Assembly: GCA_018292915.2 (NCBI GenBank)
Contig: JACVVK020000208.1
Location: 973,501-1,037,500, forward strand
Direction of reading: 5' to 3'
DNA length: 64,000 nucleotides
DNA from: Batillaria attramentaria
Taxonomy: Eukaryota > Mollusca > Gastropoda > Batillariidae
The position numbers and the translations under genes are program-made. Below the pieces are notes generated by a model that saw only the letters and a list, made by a program, of their open reading frames with translations, was not told the DNA's origin and ran no database searches. This document shows, in pieces, positions 36,640 to 64,000 of this stretch; the stretch's first letter is position 1, and the number at the start of each line of letters is the position of its first letter.

Positions 36640-36930
36640 AGAAGCCCGGTCCGGGCAGGAATTTGGTGTGAGATTTCTCCTCACTAAATCGAGTCAAAAT
36701 CATGCGCAGACTCGCTTTCGGTGCCTGTTTCGGCCCGTGTCAGTACACATGCATGCACGTACCATCAAGTGTGCACGATAAAGATCCCAATTCCATCATT
36801 CGTAAAAGAGTAGGCCGAAATGGCCGGCGGGTTGGAAACACAAACACACGCATGCAGGAAGAAAAAAATGGGTGGCGCAGGTTCATGTCGACGCGCTTCC
36901 CCCGGGGGAAGCAGCCCGCATTTCCCTTAC
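36640..36930 (+). mobile_element. SINE-like repeat family 3
   Basis: GGTCCGGGCAGGAATTTGG, CACCAAATCGAGTC-like, ATCAAGTGTGCACGATAAAG, AAAGAGTAGGCCGAAATGGC and the tail GGGTGGCGCAGGTTCATG with GACGCGCTTCCCCCG. Confidence 0.75.
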
Positions 36931-37428
36931 TACGGTAGTGGGACGACGAAGAATTCCAAAGTAGATTTCTGCCAAATAAATGTTATGAGGACAGATATAC
37001 AAGAAAAAAAAAAAACTTAATTCGAGGTAGCAATTAAGAAAAAGAAAAAAAAAAAAAGGAAAGAAAAGACAGACACAAGGTTTCTTATCATTTCACGCTC
37101 TCTTGTGTTGAGGTTCGAGGAGAGGGGGGCGGGGGTGGGAAGGGGGGGGGGGGCATACGTTTATGCTGAAAGGCTGTTTGTGCCTAAAACCGTCCGAATG
37201 GTTGCCAAGCCAGTTTCAGTATACGAGGGGGAAAAAAATTACACGTTCCATGTTCAAAGCATTACACGCAATTTTGAGCACAAACAATCAAAGTTTACGT
37301 ACAGTTAATCCTTGTCTCACTTATGTTTTATTGCACATATGTTGGGATAAGACTATGCTTACAAAAGACAGACTGCAAAGTACACAGAGCCTAATATCTT
37401 TATAAAAAATGATATTAAAATAATGATA

Positions 37429-37433
<5 letters not shown>

Positions 37434-37474
<41 letters not shown>
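37434..37474. repeat. (CT)n microsatellite
   Basis: Nothing else recognised in 36960-37840 apart from A- and G-rich runs. Confidence 0.95.
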
Positions 37475-37478
<4 letters not shown>

Positions 37479-37844
37479 TCGTGTAGGCCTACATTACAAA
37501 ATAATTGCTGTAAGTATTTTAATACCTTTGAAACTCCACATCCCGAAAATGTTCTAATAAAACATACTCTTCATAAACGGCTGGTTTTGTCTGAATCGTC
37601 TTTTTGTCAAAACAAACATTACATTTTATTCTCCTCCGAGTGTCCCCTTTGCAGTTCAGTTTACGCATATTTACATGTAAAATAGTCAGATGACCAGAAC
37701 AGCTCTTTATCTGAGCCGAGTTACTGTCTTTCGGAAGGTTCCTTCAAAGTCCACAGTAGTCATCATTCGGTCCTTGGTGTAATTTTTACCGGCGAAAGTA
37801 GAGTACCATATGCTTTCATATGGTCAACAATCATCCTTTTAAAT

Positions 37845-38335
37845 GTTTGCAGGCGTAAGGACACAAACTGCCCGCGGGGGTCATGTTTGGTGTTTATTAA
37901 ATATTTTGAGGTACCCTATTTGGCGTGTGTGCTAGTCTGTAGTAATTTTTGTTGTCAGGAAAAAGCGTGATTTTCGTGATTTTGTATGATGTAGGTCAAG
38001 GGGCATGCCAGGCGGTCGCAAAAAGAGGCAAGCTGCCAGTGAAGCTGGCACTTCTTACACAGAGGTCGGACACAAGTGAGGCAAGCGGATTTGTGTGAAC
38101 TGCCTCTCTGGAATAAACAGAAAGTAGACTAGCATTACTCCAGTGAGGCCTGAGCGGAAAGGAGATAATCAAATTTTTTGGAACCCCTGTCAGGTGCGTG
38201 CCTTTGAATGGTCTGTTCATGGTAGTAATTGTTTCTACGTTGAAACATTTTTAGGGGCGACTATGATGCCTCAAGTTATTAGGGAATATAATTAATTATA
38301 GGCATTTTGAGGCCCTGTGTATTTATGTCCTTCGA
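37845..38335 (+). repeat. Dispersed repeat family A (copy 4)
   Basis: Longest copy outside TRPM: GGCGTAAGGACACAAACTGC at the start, CTATGATGCCTCAAG and GGCATTTTGAGGCCC near the end. Confidence 0.75.
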
Positions 38336-38810
38336 CCTGCAGTACCGAATCTCATCCACACAGACGTATGTTCATTTACTCTGTGAGACAATGGGGATTG
38401 TCATGATTACCAAAATATTTCTACAATACAATACGGAAAACTGTATGCATACAACAAAAATAGATTATCACCAAACTATGCCAAATGCACGACTAGACAA
38501 CAAGACACAAACGTGTGGCTAAGCCACTTTCCAGTTTCTGACTAGATTGTAAGAACTTCATGGCCATGTAAGTTCATCTTTACAAGAAACTCTATGACAG
38601 TCAATGCACGTGAGATCAGGCAGTCAGTTAGTTGTGTTTCACAACAGCTGGTCAGCAAAATGGTTGCGTTCTCCACACAGATGTCATCGTGGTTTGATAA
38701 AGTTGACAGTTTTGTTTGCTTGTTTGTTTGTTTTTGTTTTTTGTAGTTTTCCTGGTCAGCAAATGATCACTTTCGTGTGTCCTCCACACAGATTTCAGTT
38801 TCATAATAAG

Positions 38811-38887
38811 GGGAGGTGGGTGTTTGGGAGTTTCGGGAGTTTGGGGAGTTCCACCACATAAGGATGATGCCAAAGACGAGGGCAACG

Positions 38888-38918
<31 letters not shown>

Positions 38919-39008
38919 CAGCACAAATATCTGGCCCCACCTGGGATTCGAACTCACGACTAGAGTTTTGAAAGTCCAACGCTGTACCATTCGGCTATCC
39001 CGGCTCAC
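38811..39008 (-). mobile_element. tRNA-derived SINE family 1 with internal poly(A)
   Basis: Tail GGGTGTTTGGGAGTTT duplicated. Body interrupted by about 28 A. GGGATTCGAACTCACGAC and GCTGTACCATTCGGC follow. Confidence 0.85.
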
Positions 39009-39574
39009 CAGTTTTGCGTTCTTTTTTATTTATTTATATATATATATATATAAAGTTGACAGTTTTCTAGAATAGTGGTGTTCAAGACTATATGTTGGGC
39101 GGAAGGGGTGGGGTGGGGTGAGTTGTGGGGGGCAAAATATTCGACATTTTCCAGTTCGAGAGGGGATGGCGTGGTGGATGGGGGGGAGGGGAGGGGGGAG
39201 TCTTCAAACAAAAAATGGTCGACGTACTACTAATGACTGCAGTATCATTTCCAAGTGCCCTGCACGCCACAGGTCTTGGTGTGTGTACTTGGGTTTGAGA
39301 ATGCCAAGTATCTATGGAACATGGAGACAATGTGGAGATGTGTGATTTACAGTGTGATGATCCCGTTACTTGACTGGAGAGACCGCGAGTGTTAGAGTCA
39401 CTGCACCACTGTCAACAGAAGTGACACACTTACTGCCGTGCTGTGTGTACGCGTAGTACTACTTTTCGATGTCTGATTCTCAGTCTACAATACAAAGTAT
39501 ACGGTGTAGTACTTAGTTTTCTCGTTCTGGTCGTCAGCGGCCGTGTAGATCACGCCGCGTTTCCGTGGCCCCGC

Positions 39575-60968
<21,394 letters not shown>

Positions 60969-61455
60969 AGCCTATGGCATGTGACTGTATAGAACGGCGC
61001 GCCGGTATTAGGTTTGCCAAGACTGAATCAAGATGAGGCCGGGTTGCCAATTATCAAACGCCAATTTTTACACTTGTCATCTCCCTTTCTGGCTGCCGCA
61101 CGAGCGCTCCGTTTGCTGATTGGCTCTTCCGTCCACGCCACGCACGTCCTTCAAGTTTCGGCTATCCGGCTGATCTCAATTAATTATGCAAATTAGCGAT
61201 CTGCGCGCGCGAGGGAGGGGCAACTCCGTCTCCCGTCAAGCGAAGGGTAGAGGGTCTCGGGGAACTGCTACTGAGGGCGGGGCATAAGGGCGAGGGGGAC
61301 ACGCCCCTAGCGCGTGCCACGTGCGCGGGTGGTTTTTCTTCCCAAGATTCGCCTCTCGCTCGCCCAGGGTTCGCTTTGAAAACCAGTGCCTTACCGATGC
61401 CTGTGTGCAGAGACCGACCGCTGGTAGAACGAGTCTGTTGTTGTACCACTGGTAA
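60969..61455. promoter_or_regulatory. otp: otp upstream region
   Basis: CpG-rich, non-repetitive. AATTAATTATGCAAATTAG at 61175-61195 joins a TAATTA homeodomain site to an octamer; CCAATTATCAAAC lies at 61047. The transcription start is not visible. Confidence 0.45.
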
Positions 61456-61460
61456 CGCAC

Positions 61461-61612
61461 TGGAGCCAGGGTGACCGAATGGAAGAGCGTTGGACTTCCA
61501 ATGCTCGGGTCGTGAGTTCGAATTCCGGCTGGGGCCAAATATTTGTGCTGGCTTTTTCATCGTTGCCCCGTCTTTGATATCAGGACGTTAATCTCCCAAA
61601 CACCCACCCACC
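61461..61612 (+). mobile_element. SINE family 1, internally deleted
   Basis: Head to body intact, about 25 bp missing after GATATCA. Flanked by CGCACT on both sides. Within 0.5 kb of the otp start. Confidence 0.85.
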
Positions 61613-62693
61613 CGCACTATGCCTATGGTCACATAAACGTGCTGTTGTTAGTTTGATCAGTGCGCATTGTGAAATTGAATGACCATGAGCCGTCAAAAAA
61701 CATGTATTACTGGCCCTAGGGAGGTGCAGCGAGCGGGGAAGGAGGAGGGGGGATGGGGTCAGGTTTCGTGGAGATGTCGTCTCTTTGCGCAGGTCAAAAT
61801 ATTCATCTAAAATCATCTTAAATACAGAGCTATGGAAGTTTACTCAAGAACAGGAACTGACTGAGAAACTGCAGCAGCTTCCGAAGAAAACAAAAACAAC
61901 AATTTGTTTATGATATCTCATGATATTATGATGAAACATTGTCATGTTATGTTCTAGAGTTGAAGAACTTGACTCCGCGCGCGAAAAACAAACAAGATAA
62001 ATATGCACACTATTAAATACACTGCCTGGCCCCTACAGCCCTTACTAACACAAACAAATAAATAAATAAATGAATGAATATCGCCGATGATGCAGATGTC
62101 GCTGTCAGTGATACTGAGGTTGGACAATCTGTGAGACTGGGGCGATGGAGAAGGGAAGACCGTAACGTTATAGCCTTACTGTGACGCACCAAATTCGGGA
62201 ACAAAAAAATTACCCATGCCAACAACAGATCATCGGCAGTCGGCATCAGAATAAACAGTAGTGTGCTTCCTTACAACCACTCTCCAGCCTCTCTGATACC
62301 CCAGTCCTGTAGTTATAGTCTTCGACCGCTTCCAACCACTCTAAGCTGTTTATTGCCCTCCTCAAAACTCTTTGTCACCACCTCACCACCCTGCCTGGTC
62401 AATCACTTGAAACGTTCCATGGTCCAGTGACCACAGTGTGGCTACCGGCTCACACCCACCATTGATTCCTCCTCTCTCTCTCGAGCGGGCCTTTTGTGGC
62501 TTGGCCAAACTCACAGTGCACCTGGCAAAATTAGCGAGTGCCAAGAGGGGAGGTGTGTGGCCACTCACAGCGGTCCGTCTAGAGCTGTGGTCAACTCACG
62601 GAGTTCTACTGTACTGGAGTAGCGGTCAAGGAGAACGGAACAGTAATGTGATGAAAACTAATATAGGGGCTGGTCGGTGGAGTAGAGGTGACG
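61613..62693. other. No gene recognised
   Basis: Short (AAAT)n at 62053 and unique-looking sequence. GTCCAGTGACCACAGTGTGG and the reverse-like AGCTGTGGTCAACTCACGGA at 62585 hint at a further small inverted element. Confidence 0.4.
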
Positions 62694-63025
62694 GGGGAGT
62701 CGGTGGCTCAACGGTTTGAGCGTTGGACTCGAGATCGAAAGGTCCCGGGTTCGAATCCCGACAGGGCCAAAATTTGTACAGGCCAAAATTTTCACGTTGC
62801 CCCGCTTTCACTGGACTGTGAACTGGATCTCAGTGTTTGTGTAACTTGTCCCATACAGTCAAGGATACATAAAATGTGGCCGATCTGGCAGTCTGACTGG
62901 ACTGAATAAGTCTTCAGCTGGAGTCTTTAGAGTAGCTATCCCCATCCCCCATAACCTGCCCCCTAGGGCCGTCTGCAATCACCTCGTTGTGGCGTGGACG
63001 ATAAACTCCAGCTAACCAACCAGTA
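62694..63025 (+). mobile_element. tRNA-derived SINE family 5
   Basis: Head GTCGGTGGCTCAACGGTTTG (A box), GGTTCGAATCCCGACAGGG (B box), body to GTGGCGTGGACGATAAACTC and CAGCTAACCAACCAG. Confidence 0.82.
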
Positions 63026-63299
63026 GAGGTGACAACTGCCACCAGTTCTAGAGTTTGAGGTTTGAGTCCTGTTTGAGGCACCGGATTTTTGCACCACTGT
63101 GGATTTGGTCTAGTGGCTACTGTCGCATCCTGACTGAGCCGCCTGGTTCAAATCCCTGGTGGTTTAAACTCTAATCCGTAATCCTGTCAAAGCTTTATTC
63201 CGTGTATCAGAGACCGTTATTGAGTCGAAAAGTGTTTTGCAATGGTAATGATCCTTGTTACTGTTACCTGATGCAGAATTTGTTTGTCTCGAAGTACAC

Positions 63300-63915
63300 A
63301 AGGGGATTCGGTGTAGTGGTTAAAGCCTGCTCTTAGCTGGGCACAGCGCGCGAAATACACATGTGCACATCACAGTCGTTGCGCTCGGTGTGTCTACTAA
63401 CTACAAAACTGAAAACAGCTGCACTGTCCGCCATGTTTGCACTCCGAGTGACGTAGTACAGCCAATCAGAATCTGTTGTGGAAACCAGTCACAGTTGTGG
63501 CTATTTGAAATTCAGGTTGTTGTGATGACACCACAGCGGCGGAAACCCCCCAAATCACAACTGTGTCACAACTGTGGACACCACTGTGGCGCTGCGCAGT
63601 GCCCAGTTAAGAAGGTGTCCGACCTCGCATACTGACTGAGCCGCCCGGTTCGAATCCCTATTGGGCAGGAGTTTGGAGGGATTTTTCCTCTCCAAACAGA
63701 GTCAGAATCACCGACTTGTTTACGGTGCCTGCTAGTGCGCTCGTCAGTGTACACACGCACGCACAAATGTTAAGTGTGTACGCTAAAATTCCCACGTCCA
63801 TCTTACGAAGAAGAGTAGGTTGTGACCGGTGGCGTAGAAAACAGAAATACTGTCGTACGAACCATACAGAGTGAAGGTGAAGGTTTGCACACAAAGTAGC
63901 GCATAGCTGCACAAA
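63300..63915 (+). mobile_element. SINE-like family 3, split by a MITE
   Basis: The tRNA-like head GTGTAGTGGTTAAAGCCTGC is separated by the MITE from GCCGCCCGGTTCGAATCCC (B box). The body continues as in 36640-36930 and 26582-26760. Confidence 0.78.
63336..63606. mobile_element. Harbinger-like MITE with TTA duplication
   Basis: Ends GCTGGGCACAGCGCG and, inverted, CTGGGCACTGCGCAGC, with TTA at 63333-63335 and 63607-63609. 271 bp, no ORF. Confidence 0.72.
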
Positions 63916-64000
63916 GTTAAAATCCCCGCCGCCCTACAATGCTCAAAACAGCGTGTGCGACTGTAGGAATCAGACTTAAGCCTCCTGAGGCAGATGAATC

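Overview
The window is animal nuclear DNA, not prokaryotic. It has spliced genes with GT-AG introns, very many (TG/CA)n, (TC)n and TATG microsatellites, and several families of tRNA-derived SINEs, LINE 3' ends and MITEs. The two genes and the type of repeats suggest a marine lophotrochozoan, most likely a gastropod mollusc. That placement is an inference.

Only two protein-coding genes can be supported, both on the minus strand. (1) Positions 25429 down to 2458 hold 26 coding exons of a TRPM (melastatin) cation channel. All exon phases are compatible, giving 1211 codons: the start, the whole cytosolic melastatin homology region, pre-S1, S1-S6 with the pore, the TRP helix and the start of the coiled coil. 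The last exon seen ends at a splice donor, so the C-terminus, including any enzyme domain, lies left of position 1 or was not recognised. (2) Positions 60968 down to 39575 hold a three-exon homeobox gene, orthopedia (otp), of 320 residues, with a paired-like homeodomain split between exons 2 and 3 and a C-terminal OAR motif.

Layout: 1-2457, TRPM 3' side with a fold-back element and a MITE; 2458-25429, TRPM; 25430-39574, a gene-poor spacer with long microsatellites, a perfect 23-bp tandem array and a probable solo LTR that splits a TATG array; 39575-60968, otp with a 14.4-kb intron 2 and a 6-kb intron 1 full of SINEs, a hAT-like MITE, a pogo/Tigger-like element and minisatellites; 60969-64000, otp upstream DNA with a homeodomain/POU-type site cluster, two SINE families and a MITE nested in a SINE.

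The two genes are not expected to act together. TRPM is a cation channel of the plasma or internal membranes; otp is a nuclear transcription factor of neuroendocrine cells. Exon edges were set by hand from splice consensus, frame continuity and family similarity, without transcript evidence. All similarity statements come from recognising family motifs, not from a database search.
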